64,000 bases of DNA, from contig NC_080572.1 in NCBI RefSeq assembly GCF_030247185.1, forward strand, positions 172,552,975-172,616,974, written 5' to 3'. Under the pieces are notes generated by a model that saw nothing but the letters and a program-made list of their open reading frames with translations, did no database searches and was not told the DNA's origin. Below, piece after piece: positions 34,483 to 47,257 of the stretch (its first letter is position 1; each line of letters opens with the position of its first letter). Made by a program: the position numbers and the translations under genes. Source of the DNA: Malaya genurostris. Its lineage: Eukaryota; Arthropoda; Insecta; Diptera; Culicidae.

Positions 34483-34760
34483 GTATGGAACCACAGGACC
34501 TTTCATTTGAACCTAAGTTTATGAAAATCGGTCGCGCCATCTATGAAAAAAGTTAGAACACATATTTTCATTATTTTGCACATTTTACCCCATAAAGTTA
34601 GTGCAAAAAATGTTACATACACATACGCACATACACACACAGACATTTTGCGTACTCGAAGAACTGAGTCGAATGGTATATGACACTCGGCCCTCCGGGC
34701 CTCGGTTCAAAAGTCGGTTTTCACAGTGATTGCATAACCTTTCTATATGAGAAAGGCAAA
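34483..34760 (+). repeat. Family A repeat, second part
   Basis: This continues the copy begun at 26288: CCTTTCATTTGAACCTAAG, GTCGCGCCATCTATGAA, a short CA tract, GGCCCTCCGGGCCTCGG, then end 2, a CACAGTGATTGCATAACC block followed by TCTATATGAGAAAGGCAAAA. It abuts a family B copy from 34763. Confidence 0.85.
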
Positions 34761-34762
34761 AA

Positions 34763-34858
34763 TAGGTATAGAATTCGCTCAAACTTTCGAAAAATTTTCC
34801 GAGGTCCGGAGGGCCGAATGACATATACCAATCGATTCAGCTCGACAAACTGAGCAAA

Positions 34859-34916
<58 letters not shown>

Positions 34917-36705
34917 TTGTCAACTAAGAGGTCGAGATCTCAGAGATGGCTGGACCGATTTTGATCAAACTAGTCGCAAATGAAAGGTCTCCCCATCACC
35001 CAAAACGCTATTGAATGGTTTTGAGATCGGATGTTTACATTTTGAGTTATACAAAGTTTCATGTCAAAATTTTCAGTTTTTTGACAGTATCTGTCACAAT
35101 TGACCTTGAAAATAGAATATGTTTTCAGACTTAGATTCCGCACGGTAATAGCTATCCAACAAGCCATAGATTGTTGAAATCCGTCCATTTTTAACGGATA
35201 TATCGAAATTTTTGTGTAAACGACTTTTCCCCCTATTCCGGCAGTAGGAGTTTTGAGCGCTGTATGACAAAGAAATGCTTGGGAGCAACGGAAAACACGA
35301 TTTTTTATACTGTTACATACAATTGTATCTAAGTACCAAAAAGACTGTGTAGAGCATCCTTTTTCACGACATTTAGCTTCGGACCGATTGGCTCGTTTTT
35401 GGCAACATAATCGTTCGAATATGACATATATAAACCAGATGATGGCAAATTTTTTTCAAATATATTGTTTTAAACTACTTACAGCACTAAATGCTGGAAG
35501 AACATAACATCCATAAACCATTCGAATCAGGTCGTCGAGATCAGCAAATGCATGTGTGACAAATAATTTCACTCTTTTTTTTTGGATATGACTCAACCGT
35601 TTTCTACAAACTCAGATTCATATGAAAAGTCGTATATTCCCAAACAAAGTTCCTGAATTATGTTTGGTTCCGACCTCTGGTTCCGGAACTACAGGATGAT
35701 ATGTGAAACGAAATCAAAATTGTGTAAATCATTTTTCTCGTAGATGACTGAACCGATCTAAGATTCAAATGAAATCTAAGAATCATCTTAGATTCAAATG
35801 AAAAGTTTTAAGATTCTTGTTTTCCAGTCAGATCCAACTTCCGGTTTCGGAGATACAGGGTGATTAGTATTAAAATGTCTATTCCACATAAATTAATCAG
35901 GTTTATCGAGTTAGCAGATTTGGATAGTCGATAACCAAATAAATTTTTTTCAGTTTTAGTGGTATTCAGTTTTCGATTCAGAAGGCACCTAAAAATTTAA
36001 TTCGTGCTATGATTTCTCAAAGATGTCTACACTGATTTTCAAACATTTTGAAACAAATGTAAACTAAACAGCTACTCAGGTGAATTTATCTGACTTCGGC
36101 CATACCAATTTTAGAATTCCGGTTCCAGTATCAAATTGTTTCTCAAAGCTTAATCGTTTTCTCAAAAAAAGTCTAATCGAATTTCAGAAACAAAAATTCA
36201 AATTAAAATAAACTTATAGTCCCATACAAAATTAATTAATTTTATCCAATTATGGCATCCGATTCTCGAATTACATGATGATGAATTTTTAAAATTCAAA
36301 CCGATATAGAAGATGACAATCCCGAAAAGCTTCAAAGTTGGACTCAAAACTGTTGTAATTTATTCGTCATATGGTCAAACGAATCGGTTTGGGTTATGCT
36401 GGTTCCTGAATACCGGCTCTGGAAGTACCTTAAATTACCGTAAACTATAAAGTGGAACTTTCTTCGACATTTCATGGAATGTTTAATCGATTGTCAAACT
36501 TTAAGATTCAAAGTCGATCCGATTTGCAGTTTCGACATTACAGAGTAAAGAGTGAATAAAATCTCAAATTGTCGCTTAAAACTACGGTCATTAAAATAAT
36601 GACATGAAAACTGTAACACCGAAGAATATTCATGCAAAAAACACATGCGGATTGATAAAAAAAGGTATCATCTCACTGCTAGGTGGATTAAACACGTTTT
36701 TTGAA
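34763..36705 (-). repeat. Family B repeat, near full-length copy
   Basis: It begins (plus strand) with AGGTATAGAATTCGCTCAAA, then GGAGGGCCGAATGACATATA, a 47-bp GT tract and GTCAACTAAGAGGTCGAGAT. Modules with CCGGTTCCGGAA-like words follow, and it ends with GGTATCATCTCACTGCTAGG. About 1.94 kb with no coding potential. Confidence 0.85.
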
Positions 36706-37062
36706 ACATATATTATAGAAAATTTGCAAGGGATTGCTTAGTCTCTTCTCAAAATCAAGGCTGGAGTAAGAAGGGCAAATTGATGATGCAAATTGTTTCG
36801 TTTGGTCATGAATAACGTTTATGCGAAATTTAGGCCAAATCCAAATATGCAAAAATTAAATTAAAAAAAACTCTCATGCGCGGTGGAATTGCTCTTGTCT
36901 CAAGATCTTCAGATACTATGTGAAAGCTTAATAACAAGCTACATATGAAGATAAAAACGTTAAATAAAAATTATATTTTAAGACCAATAGTTTTAGTTTT
37001 ATCGTGTTTTGATAACATGCTTCAAAGTTTATGCGTTTCAAAAAAAAATGGCATGGCGCTAG
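36706..37062. other. No gene seen
   Basis: AT-rich with no recognised feature. Confidence 0.5.
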
Positions 37063-38086
37063 TAAAGGCTATAGCATGATAAGCATGTGAAATCTGCCCC
37101 CAAAGGGAATTCATATTGTTATACTACATTCGAAAGGTTATAGACTGGAAACAATTTTCTCAAAGTTTCAACCCTTTAACTGCCATATTGACGGAGCTAG
37201 GGTGGTTCTATTGATTGATGATTTGATTTTTGAAGAAACTGCTTATCCAAAAAATTTGAAAACAATCAGGTATGTTTAAGACATTATGGGGAAGGTTTAC
37301 AATTTTTTTCAAAATTTTTGAAGATGTATTTCTTTCATTGTAAACTACTTGAAAATTTTGAGACATAATTTTTCACTCTTCCAATTTTTGCACCACCCCA
37401 GATATTTTAGTGATAAATAAAAAATTTATGGACATGTTAAAGTGGTATGTTTTCATATTTTTTTAGAAATGTAGACGACCAAAATATTTGATTTTTTATA
37501 AAAAATAAATAACAGTCGACATTGCGTCCCCATCAAATTCTGAGAGAAGGAAACGCATGGTGCTTTGTTCTAGTAGTTTATGCAACTCAAGCGCAGGGCT
37601 TAGGAATCAAAGTAACGAAAAGGAGGAAATGTATGTCACTTTTGAATCTGTAAAGAAATTTTCATTCTGTCTTTCATTATTTTTTCATTGCATTCATCAG
37701 CAACACGTAAAAACTGACACCCGCTCTAGTTCTTGACTGCCGTAACCGAATTTCATATGTGTGATACTCGCGACGTTCATATATGAACCACATACCTGTA
37801 AGTTCTTGCTTCATAGCTCTCAAGGTTGTACTCGAAGTATGATCCTGTATGTATTATGCAAAGGTTGAAACTCATTTCCTCCTTTTCGTTATTTTGATTT
37901 TCAAATTTTTCGGATAAGCGGTTTCTTCAAAAATCAAATAAAATAAAAATCAATAGAATTACCTTAGCTCCGTCAATATGGCAGCTTTGAGAAAATTGTT
38001 TCCAGTCTATGAGCTTTCGAATGTGGTATAAAATATGAATTCCTTTTGGAGACAGATTTCACATGCTTATCCTGCTATAGCCTTTA
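37063..38086. mobile_element. Foldback-type MITE with about 200-bp inverted arms
   Basis: TAAAGGCTATAGCA at 37063 has its inverted counterpart at 38073-38086. Inverted similarity continues for about 200 bp on each side (GATAAGCATGTGAAATCTG, TAGACTGGAAACAATTTTCT and others). The flanking repeat is TA, or AGT if the terminal TA is counted within the arms. The middle is AT-rich and non-coding. Class uncertain. Confidence 0.75.
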
Positions 38087-38492
38087 GTTCTTAGACAACA
38101 TATCTATCGATTAAAACAATAATTAAAAAATCGTTTTTTCATAGAGTGCCCCCCTCAAATCGCTCAAAAGTTTATAAAATAAAATCAAGTTATTTTTTCA
38201 ACTCAATTCACACACAATGTTGAAAAAATATTCAGACTACTTTTCTAGCGTGTACAATTCATTTTCATTTAATTCTTGCCATTAAGCTATGGTCGAATAT
38301 ATTGTTTGACCTTTAAGTATGTTTGAGGGAAGGACTCATATACTGGACACAAGCTGCACGTTTTTCGCGGCATATAACTTCGTGATTTTTTTATTCAAAA
38401 TGACAAGATGCCAAATCAAGCCAAATCAGAGCGGTTATTCTATTCTGTTACCTGAGAACAGACAACAAGCGTTCAGGCACCTCTGCACACAA
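38087..38492. other. No gene seen
   Basis: AT-rich; a 63-codon frame at 38319 is unrecognised. Confidence 0.5.
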
Positions 38493-38643
38493 TTTTTTTT
38501 TTTATTATAGAGGCTTTAACATCTTAGGTCATTCGCCTCTTCGGACCAGAAAATCTTTCTGACCCTATGTGCGGGGTTGGGAATCGAACCCAGGCGGGCT
38601 GCGTGAAAGGCATCGACTATCCCATCACGCTATACCCGTCCCC
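38493..38643 (-). mobile_element. tRNA-derived SINE
   Basis: On the minus strand the element starts GGGGACGGGTATAGCGTGAT. An A-box-like TAGCGTGATGGG lies at 38621-38632 and a perfect B box, GGTTCGATTCC, at 38580-38590, so it has an internal RNA polymerase III promoter. It ends in a poly(A), seen as a T run from 38493. An imperfect flanking CACA(A)ATTT repeat may be the TSD. It depends on a non-LTR retrotransposon for movement. It resembles tRNA-type SINEs of mosquitoes; the family name is not assigned. Confidence 0.85.
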
Positions 38644-38870
38644 ACAAATTTCCTGGTTGATGGTCTCGGTTGTGATTTAAATGTCGTTCTTCAAGCCTCC
38701 GATACACAATATATTTTTGCGCACTTCTACAGGTTCATGTGTTCGAAAATCTCTACCAACTTTCCTCTTTCGATTATTTTGTAATGTAACTGTTCGGGAC
38801 GTTGTTAAAAATCTGTCTGTCATTACCCTGTACCACGCAATCCAACTTTGTTAGCAAACCATTTTTGCTT

Positions 38871-39640
38871 TTAAATATAGGAAGGTTACGCAATCACTGC
38901 AAAAAGTATGTGCGCATATGTGTGTATGTTTATTGTCACTCAATTTGCTCGGAGATGGCTGAACCGATTTTCACAAACCGAGATTCAAATGCAACGTCCA
39001 ATGGTCCCATACAAAGTTCTAGAATCCGGCTTCCGGCTCCGGAATGATATGCACCGAAAAAGTGAAAATAATGTCAATCAATTTTATCGGAAGTGGTTAA
39101 ACTGAATGTCTCAAAATTAGATTCAAATGAAAGGTCTCATACGAAATTCCTGAATTTCATAAGGATCTGACTCCGGTTCAGGAAATACAGTTTTATATGC
39201 ATCAAAAGTGTATATGTAATGTTACCAATCTTCCGCGAAGGACATTGAAACGATTTTCATAAACTTAAATTCAAATGGAAGCTATTATAGTTCCATACAA
39301 GATTCAAGAATTTTATCCGTACGTATCCGATTTCTAGTTCCGGAATTACAGGGAAATGAGAGTTAGAAATGAAAACAATGCAGTGTTTTTCGAAAGCTCT
39401 AGTTTGGAGATCATGATAGTCTATGACCAAATGAACTCTTATTAGATTCATAAAATCTAGTTCAAATAAAAAAGCTGATAGTCCCTTAAAAAATTTGATG
39501 AAGTTTGTCCGACAACCAGTTCTAACATTATAAGGATTTCAAATAGCTACAGAAAATCGTAAAAATTTTTCTAAGTTTGGCTCAAAACGGTTTCAATTTG
39601 TAGGCTATATTAGTTGATGGTGGAATGAACCTAATTTCAC
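38871..39640 (+). repeat. Family A interior modules
   Basis: GAAGGTTACGCAATCACTGC, GGAGATGGCTGAACCGATTT and repeated CCGGCTCCGGAATGATATGC-like and TAGTTCCGGAATTACAGGG-like phrases show several consecutive modules. The left end resembles family A end 2 in inverted form. Strongly diverged and without a clear end 1. Confidence 0.6.
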
Positions 39641-42235
39641 TATACCGGTATCCAGTTTTTTCAGTGACCTGGAAGGATTCTTAGTGTCAGTAGGATCGGT
39701 AGTACCTAGCCATGCAATGATTCTGAACACTAAGAATCGGCTGAGAATTCTGTTGCCTCGATAGAGTCTTAAGATTGTCAAAAAACAGTCTCTCTTAACA
39801 GTTGAACATTTCACTGGTGACAATTGATTTTTCCGCATTCAATACTACCGCCAACTTGAGTAAAATTTCGATGCCTTGTTTTCTTGCTTTAATGCAACTT
39901 TTTACAACTGTAAAACAAATATGAAAAACAAACAACACACATGCAATCAGAGATGTCCATCTCCTCTGTGTGACGAAGAGCAAGCGAAATTTCTCCCCTC
40001 GTACTGACAACTTCATCGTATAAAATGTGCACGTGTGTGCATGATGATCATGAGTGCGCGTGTTTATTTTCATTTACCTCTAGCACCAAATTGCTAGAGC
40101 AGAGCTCTAAAATTCTCTGAGGTGGATGCAGATAATTTCACATAGGTGTACACGGCGGTGAGCGCTCTGTTGTATGGTTTGAGTAGAAGAAGCGTGGGGC
40201 ACGCAAAATCAGTAAAAAAATAACAATTTATCGTTGAATTTTCATAGCAACGCCAGATCTACTTGAAGTTCGCTCACCATCACGCACCAGTGATCACTTG
40301 GGTGTATTTAGGCGAGAGCACGAATGCGAAGAGAATGTGGTTCTCTCGCACCAGCTGCTTTCAACACAAGCACACACTCAAAGTCTGTCTAATGGACACT
40401 AAGAAGAAGTGCCCTTTTCTTTTTGTGTGGAGCCCACCGAATACTTCCGCAATGTAGAAATGAAACTTACACACTGGTTTATCACTCTTGTGAAATGCCA
40501 TCAGAAATGCATGCAATCACAGTCACGCTCATTCAATGCACCATGAAGAGGGTTCTAGTTTACGGACAGTGTCAGAAACTACCACAGTTTAGTAACAATT
40601 TTTCTATCAAATCTATTCTCCTTCATTTGGGGTTCATTGAAAATGTTATTGAAAACTTCGTTGTAAATATTCAATAATTATAAATTTGGAAAAAAAAATT
40701 AAATGAATGATGTTTTGTTTAGTTCTCACTGCACTCGCATTCCTAGTCCTTTCTCACAAAGGTGCTAATTGTGAAGGGTATGAAGAAGTCCCCTCGCGGC
40801 AATTTCGGCTGTGTTTGGCAAGGTGGCCCTAATTAGTTTCACGTACATCGAATTTTCAAATCATTTCCAAAGTGGAACCCGAAGCTTGCTTTGCACAGTT
40901 TACCCACTGAAAACCCGGTTTGGCCGGATATGGAAGTCGGCATAATGCGGGAGTTCTCAAACATGTCGGAATGGCACATCCTAGCAACTAGAAACTGCGG
41001 GAAGCCGCATCGAATTCGGTTTCATCTGTAGGTTTTTCACGACTATAACAAAACGTGTATGAAAACTGCTGTAGAATAGGCCTTGCTGTTGGTTATGAAG
41101 TTTTGCACATCGGTTTTCAATAGATTTTCGAACACCGCCATTATTTGTTCTACCCACCCGACCAGTTAGATGTGAGTAAGCTACGCACTGAGGTATTAAA
41201 AACCACCATTAAATCCTTTTCAGCTCTCGATAATGCATAAATTCCATTATAAAGCTCTTAAAACTAATTAATCTCTGATGTACAACAGCTCGTTCAGGCA
41301 CCTGATGTAATGGCGGGAGTGTAGTTGTTAGCGAGCAAATTATGAAGTGCTTCATGTTTTGGGCAAGAATAATGCACTCGACGGTTGGTCAGCTGGGACA
41401 AGGCTGCATAGCATCGCCGGACGTGGCACATAATCAGATTAAAATAATTACTCCTCAGTTTGCCACTGTCGGACGATATTTCAGGTTTTATTTTAACTGA
41501 TTAGGAATTTCGCTTTTCCATCGCATTTCGAGTCAAATCATTACAAATGCTATAGAATAGAACTTAATATAATTGCACAAATATTGCAAAAAAAAACTGC
41601 GTTTATTCCATGCATGTTAGGAATAATCCTTCCGACGCATGGAAACGTTAACAAGCTAAATTATGTCGAATTATTTTATTTTTTCCTCAATAACAACCCT
41701 CAAAACACTTGAAGTAAGCACATGACGAGCAGCATCGCTATAATCCACTTGTCTTGCACAATAGAGCCATTATTTTGATTTAGAATGCCGTTCACTAATT
41801 GCCTTATTATTTCAACAACCTTATTATCTTCATGTACACTTCAGGCCAAAGGAGCTTTCAATGCGGGACATTTACTTGACAATAACGTGTTTCCTCGAGT
41901 ATTGTCAGTGCCGTCGTCGTCTTCGTCTTCGTCATCGCCATCATCACGATTGATTTACTCCCATTCGAGATGCTCTTTGCAGCCAAGGGGAGTTGCTTTT
42001 TCTACCAGGTAAACAGGAGAGATACATTTTCCGGTCGGGATGGGTGCAATCCACTGAATGATGAGTAGTCAGTAAAGCGATTCTAAAGGGTCCACCAATG
42101 CGTTACGTTTTAAGTTCTGTTGACGATTACGAGCCCTGTTTGTTGACACAATAACAAACGAATACGACAACACATCTCAAGGATTTATGAACTGCTATGA
42201 TTTCAGTATTATGTGAAAGAACTGTTTGAGTCTTT
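39641..42235. other. No gene supported; GC-richer island 40.9-42.0 kb
   Basis: An inverted pair, GATTCTTAGTGT (39671) and ACACTAAGAATC (39727), makes a possible hairpin. Positions 39950-40440 are GC-richer and may be old repeat, unrecognised. Positions 40900-42050 are less AT-rich with a TCGTCGTCTTCGTCTTCGTC tract near 41913. Frames such as 41785-42012 are low-complexity and unrecognised. Confidence 0.4.
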
Positions 42236-42542
42236 AGTTTGAACGAATTTTATACCTATTTATTATAAAAAAGATAAACAAACATCATAGAAATACATTT
42301 ATGTCGAATCCTTCCAAAAGCTTGGAATAATTGCATACTTACAAAATAAGTAAAATGATGATGCGACCGTCGTATAACATGTAAAAAATCAAATGAAAGC
42401 GAATATTTTCAATTTATATTGAATAATATTCGTATTTTCGTTTTTTAGGGGTTCCTTCTAGGAAGTGTCGAAACGTGTTTGGTAAATTGTTGTATCTGAA
42501 TCATATAGCAATGTATGGGTAATAAATTAAAAGTAAGAAGAT

Positions 42543-42966
42543 ACATAAAAACCTGTTTTAATCCACCTAGTGTCGAAAGTCGGATACGGATGAAATTCAG
42601 GAATTACGTATGGGACCACAGAATCCTTCATTTGAACCTAAGTTTGTGAAAATCGGTCGCGCCATCTATTAGAAAAATTAGAACACATATTTTTTTTTGC
42701 ACATTTTAAAACTTAGTTTTCACAATTTTTGGCACATTTCACTCTATATTCATTTGAATCTAAGTTTGTGAAAATCGGTCAGCCATCTTCGAGAAAAGTT
42801 AGTCCAAAAAAACGTTACGTGCACACATACACACACACATACACACAGAAATTTTGCGTACTCGACGAACTGAGTCGAATGGTATATGACACTCGGCCCT
42901 CGGGGGCTCGGTTCAAAAGTCGGTTTTCACAGTGATTGTATAACCTTTAAATAAGAGAAAGGCAAA
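42543..42966 (+). repeat. Family A repeat, short copy
   Basis: The start ACCTGTTTTAATCCACCTAG is present, but the copy skips straight to one module (AAGTCGGATACGGATGAAAT). It ends with GGCCCTCGGGGGCTCGG, CACAGTGATTGTATAACC and AGAGAAAGGCAAAAC. At about 420 bp it is the shortest copy with both ends. A further remnant resembling the family B end lies at 42236-42280. Confidence 0.8.
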
Positions 42967-43036
42967 ACAAATTTTCTTGGAATCTGCTGGGTTTTGACTG
43001 TTTGAATTGGGAAACTCGACGTGCATAAGAATATTT

Positions 43037-43877
43037 AAAAAACCTGTTATAATCCACCTATTGGTGTAATGATGCCTTTCTCATATCTCACATATTCTCA
43101 TATATAAATGTGTGGTATTCTTAACAAAATTTTCTTTGATTCTTAAAAAACAAAAAGGTTTGTCTAGTATAACCTATAGAGTGAAACAGTGCCATCCCTG
43201 AGGAAACGAAAAGAGGTACTTTCGAAATCGGAATCTGGGAATCGGTATAAGCGAAGTTGGTTCGGGAAAAGCGACTGGGATCCATTTTGGAGTCTATGGC
43301 TACTATCCTCGGTCGTTCATCAAAAACCCAATAACAAGAAAAGCCAAATTAACGTTCGGCCGTTTACTGACAATGACTACCGAATGGAATAGTTTTGAAG
43401 CAAGTTTAGATTTTTTACCGTGTTTTGTTTCGCCGCTTCAAGTGACTGTATCCAATTTTTAACAGACTTCAACATATAATTATAAACCGGAAGTCGGACC
43501 CGGATGAAATATATAAGTTTTTTATGGGACAACGAGACCATTTATTTGAATCTAAGTTTGTAACTGTAACTCCGGAACCGGAACGCCTCATAGTAAAGTA
43601 AGTCGTATTCATGACAAAAAAATCTTCCTAATTCACTTTAAAACTAATCCGATTCATGAGCCATTCTAGTTCTTGGGCATTAGAGCATTAGAAAAACAAA
43701 AACCGTCAAAAATCTTCTAACCTATCTGAGATCTGTTTCAATTTAAAGGTTAGGTTTGTTAATGCAAACTTTTTCAGTTTCTTCCAAGAGTCAGAGAAAG
43801 GTATTTTACCACAATTTTATATACATGAGCGATATGAGAAAGACATCAATACAGTACTAGGTGAATTGCAATTCCAA
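43037..43877. repeat. Family A copy with the same end inverted at both sides
   Basis: The left end reads CACCTATTGGTGTAATGATG then CCTTTCTCATATC. The right end (about 43828-43865) is GATATGAGAAAGACATCAAT then a decayed CACTAGGTG-like end, the same terminus inverted. It is thus a foldback form of the family, with diverged modules between. Confidence 0.7.
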
Positions 43878-46740
43878 CTGTTCCTTGCTAAAATCGTATA
43901 ACAGCGGAGCCAGTTTTATTGAATTTTCCAATTTATTTATAGATCATCATTCTTATTTTTCATATAACGTACTTATGTTACTATGATACATTATTCGAGT
44001 CTTTTAAAGTGATTTTATTTACATTTACTTACCCTGAGACTTCTTATCAACTTTGAATTATAATTTCCAAGCCTTTGAGCTTATCATGAATATATCGGAA
44101 TAATGAGAATTTCTCAGTGTTATTTTTGTTTTTTTTTGGAAATCCGGGACAGTATGCAAAGAATATCATTCAAGGTATGTATTGTAAATCGTTTATTTCA
44201 ATTATTTTCTCTTTTCAGGACTATTTCCTACAATATGCTATCCCTGTCCGATAGATTGATCCTAATGGCAAGATGAGAATAGCAGCATTCGCATCGAGTT
44301 TTCGCGTCGTTATAACAGCAGTATTGAACATTTCCGAACTATTTTTTCTGCGGTATTGCAGTCTTAGAGCCAAAGCAATGATATTTTGTTTGTTTTTATC
44401 ACAATTCATTAATTGAAAGTCGAGCAATCGACAAAATAATATTGTGACTCCACTAATGAGATGACTATATTGCTACAATAGCTCTAATTATATTTCCAAT
44501 CGAAAAAGTGCACTAGTTGAATCAATATTCACCGACAATGACAATTGATTGCGGCACTGCATTGATATACCCTTGTCATCACCCGTGGCGTCACCAGATC
44601 AAGATTAAGTTCACGAGTAGGCAATTCTTCACCTGCCCCCCTCCGGTTGCATGGAAGAATAACTAATCTACAAGTTTATTTTTGTTCCACACCTAGTCAT
44701 TTGTTATCATAAATCGTTTACAGCTCACGAAAGCTTTCTGCACGAAGCAGAAACCTGAAACCTGAAGCACCGAAATAAGTTTCCGCTCCACAGAACGGTT
44801 CCGAGACCAGACCAGTAACTCATCGAAGTGATGAAAGGAAACACTTTTGGCAAGTAAAATGCATTTTCAATTAGTTTCTTCCACGGAAAGCACCTCCAGT
44901 TCGCATGTTCCCGTTAGCAACCACCGTCGAAAAATCTCTAAATGGAAAATATTTGTTCTTCTGACAAAACTTTTTCCTCTCGGTTTGCAAATCAAAAGTC
45001 TTACACGTTCTGCCGTCTCACGACCTGGTGTTGGTTTGGAAAATTTTCTCTGCAAAAGGAAAATTTATAGCGTTTGCGGTGTGATGTGCTTAAGTGATGG
45101 AATGGTGATCAGGCGAACAAAGCCCTGCCGAATGCGAGGAAAATTGTGTTTATGGAAAAGTTTTGCGGCGGTGCCAGTTGGAAAAGTAATACAGTGGAAC
45201 TATGAATGTTACGAATTTTAATTGTGATTGGTTTCTTTGGTTTCGTTTGATGGAACAATTCGGCAGGTTCATAATATGTTTCCGAATAGTGCTTTATTTG
45301 ATTTGTGTTAATAATGGTTACAAGGGAATGCAGCATATATTGGATGGATCTTCGGCTATTTATTTAATATTCAAACATATTTCAGTGCAGCTCTCCAGCA
45401 CGAACGACAAAGCCACAACTCAATATCCAATAAAACCGGCTAACAGAAAATCAAAACAAATAACGTGGCACGCACTCGAATCGGAAATGATCTATCACGC
45501 CCAGAAGTCCAATTAAAACGTTGCGAATCAATATTGGGGAAAAAATGTTCATCATTTTTATTATTACTTCTATCGTGAGTGAGGATATCAGCAACAGCGT
45601 GCAATCCAATCCTTCCCGTTTGAACAGTACAAGCTTCCTGTTTGCAGTTTAATAATTCCTGTCTCTCTGTCTCTCTCTTTTGGCGCTGCATGTTTGCGTG
45701 TTGCATTATTATTATTATCATCATCATGATCATTGTTATTAAATTTCATTGGACAGTGCATTATAATTATTTGCTAAAATAACTACGAAATTTTAATTAG
45801 TTTCCATTAATTATAAGTTTGAAGTGGTATTTGCAAAGTATGCACGTCCTGGAGCGAAGCTATTTTTCGCTGTTCGCGAAAGCGAGCGGTCGGTACCCAG
45901 AAGCCACCGATTGGCAGTCCACATACGAGTAATTATCGAACCTATTGAGACGGTTCGGTTGATTCGTCGATTCCAGTTACCTGTTTTGAAACTGCATGGA
46001 GCCACATCATAATGAGATGAGTGAGTGGCACCTTTTTGATTGCAGTCATGCCACTGCATCCGACGCCGATCCGAAAGCCGTTTGTTTGCTCAACACAACC
46101 AGCTCGAAGGCTCCTTTGTTTCCGATTTGCTTTTTGAATGGGTCTTTTGATTTCCTGTCAGTGATGTCAAAAACTGTAGGCTTCAAACAGTCACCTTAAT
46201 ACGGGTGGGATTTTCCTCTGCACGGTTGGAAACTACGAATCTAAGGTCATCAGCAAGGTTTTGCTTTTTCAGGTTAATTGCTATTCTTCGCCGTTAACGT
46301 TTGTCCTATCCCATTAGCCATCACCCTCGAAGTACTAAACAAAAGATGTTGGAATATCGACCAATTAATCGAAACATCGATTATTAACCCTGTTAGTTAA
46401 TCGATTAATTTTCTAACCATAATTTTTACCATTAGAATACGAGAATACCTCGATTCGCAATGGATTAGTACACAGAAAGAAAAGATGAAACTTACACGAC
46501 ATGTAAACCAATAGTACTATTAAACAGACGTCAGTTGAAATAAAAATCTGATTTAAAACCATGATTGATGTAAAATTACATTGAACTGCATTTACTTTTT
46601 CATTGAACAAGGCTGTTTATTCACAAATCGCTTAGTTTTGTAATGTAACTTTCCATTCAATTACCTGCTCCAAATATGTGCATGAAAATAAATGTAAATT
46701 CACAAAATATTTTTATCTGTGTAGCGTACATAATCATTGC
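43878..46740. other. No gene supported; GC-richer island 44.6-46.3 kb
   Basis: Positions 44580-46330 are low in repeats and less AT-rich. An open frame with an ATG near 44859 runs to 45221 (about 120 codons) and others of 60-105 codons overlap it; none has a recognisable domain. Short TCTCTCTGTC and ATTATTATTATCATCATCAT tracts lie near 45660 and 45710. It may be intronic or regulatory. Confidence 0.4.
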
Positions 46741-47029
46741 AATAGTTACTGTATAGCTTTTCTATATGAGAAAAGCAAAAAGGAAAGTTCATTCCGGCAG
46801 TATAATCTTTTCACTTTGTAAACAGAGTTGAGCCGAATTTAGAACATATTTTCCGTTCTTCGCAATGTCGCTCTAAACGACGGTTTCAAAGCCTGAGCCC
46901 TTGTAGTTCCGGAACCGAAAGTCGGATCCGGATAAATTTTAATTATTTTGTATATGACCATAATACCTTTACATCGTATACCGTATCAAGATTAAATTCA
47001 GGTATTTTGTATGACATTTCAATACCTTT
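46741..47029 (+). repeat. Family A repeat, first part (interrupted by Jockey and mariner insertions)
   Basis: A TTTCTATATGAGAAAAGCAA-type end and a module with GTTCCGGAACCGAAAGTCGG lead up to the target site ATTTCAATACCTTT (47016-47029), then the Jockey-type element. The copy continues at 51052-51126, is interrupted again by mariner, and continues at 52058. Confidence 0.7.
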
Positions 47030-47257
47030 TTTTTAAAATAACTATTTATTGGAATATGATTTAAAATTAAATTATTAAGATTTAAATTGGGTGTTCAGCC
47101 ACAAGTGGTGACTTTTCAGCCCTATTATATATATGATTTGGTTATTACCATGAGGACATTATTTGCTTCCGCAATTCTGAGATTTTTGTGTAGGGAAAAT
47201 TCTAAACCTACTTGTATTGTGTAATGGGGAAAAGGAACTTATATACTAACTTACTAA

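Noticed and set aside
44859..45221. About 120-codon open frame as a host gene
   Set aside because: No recognisable domain, no start or splice context, and overlapping frames of similar length on the other strand; kept only as part of a GC-richer island.
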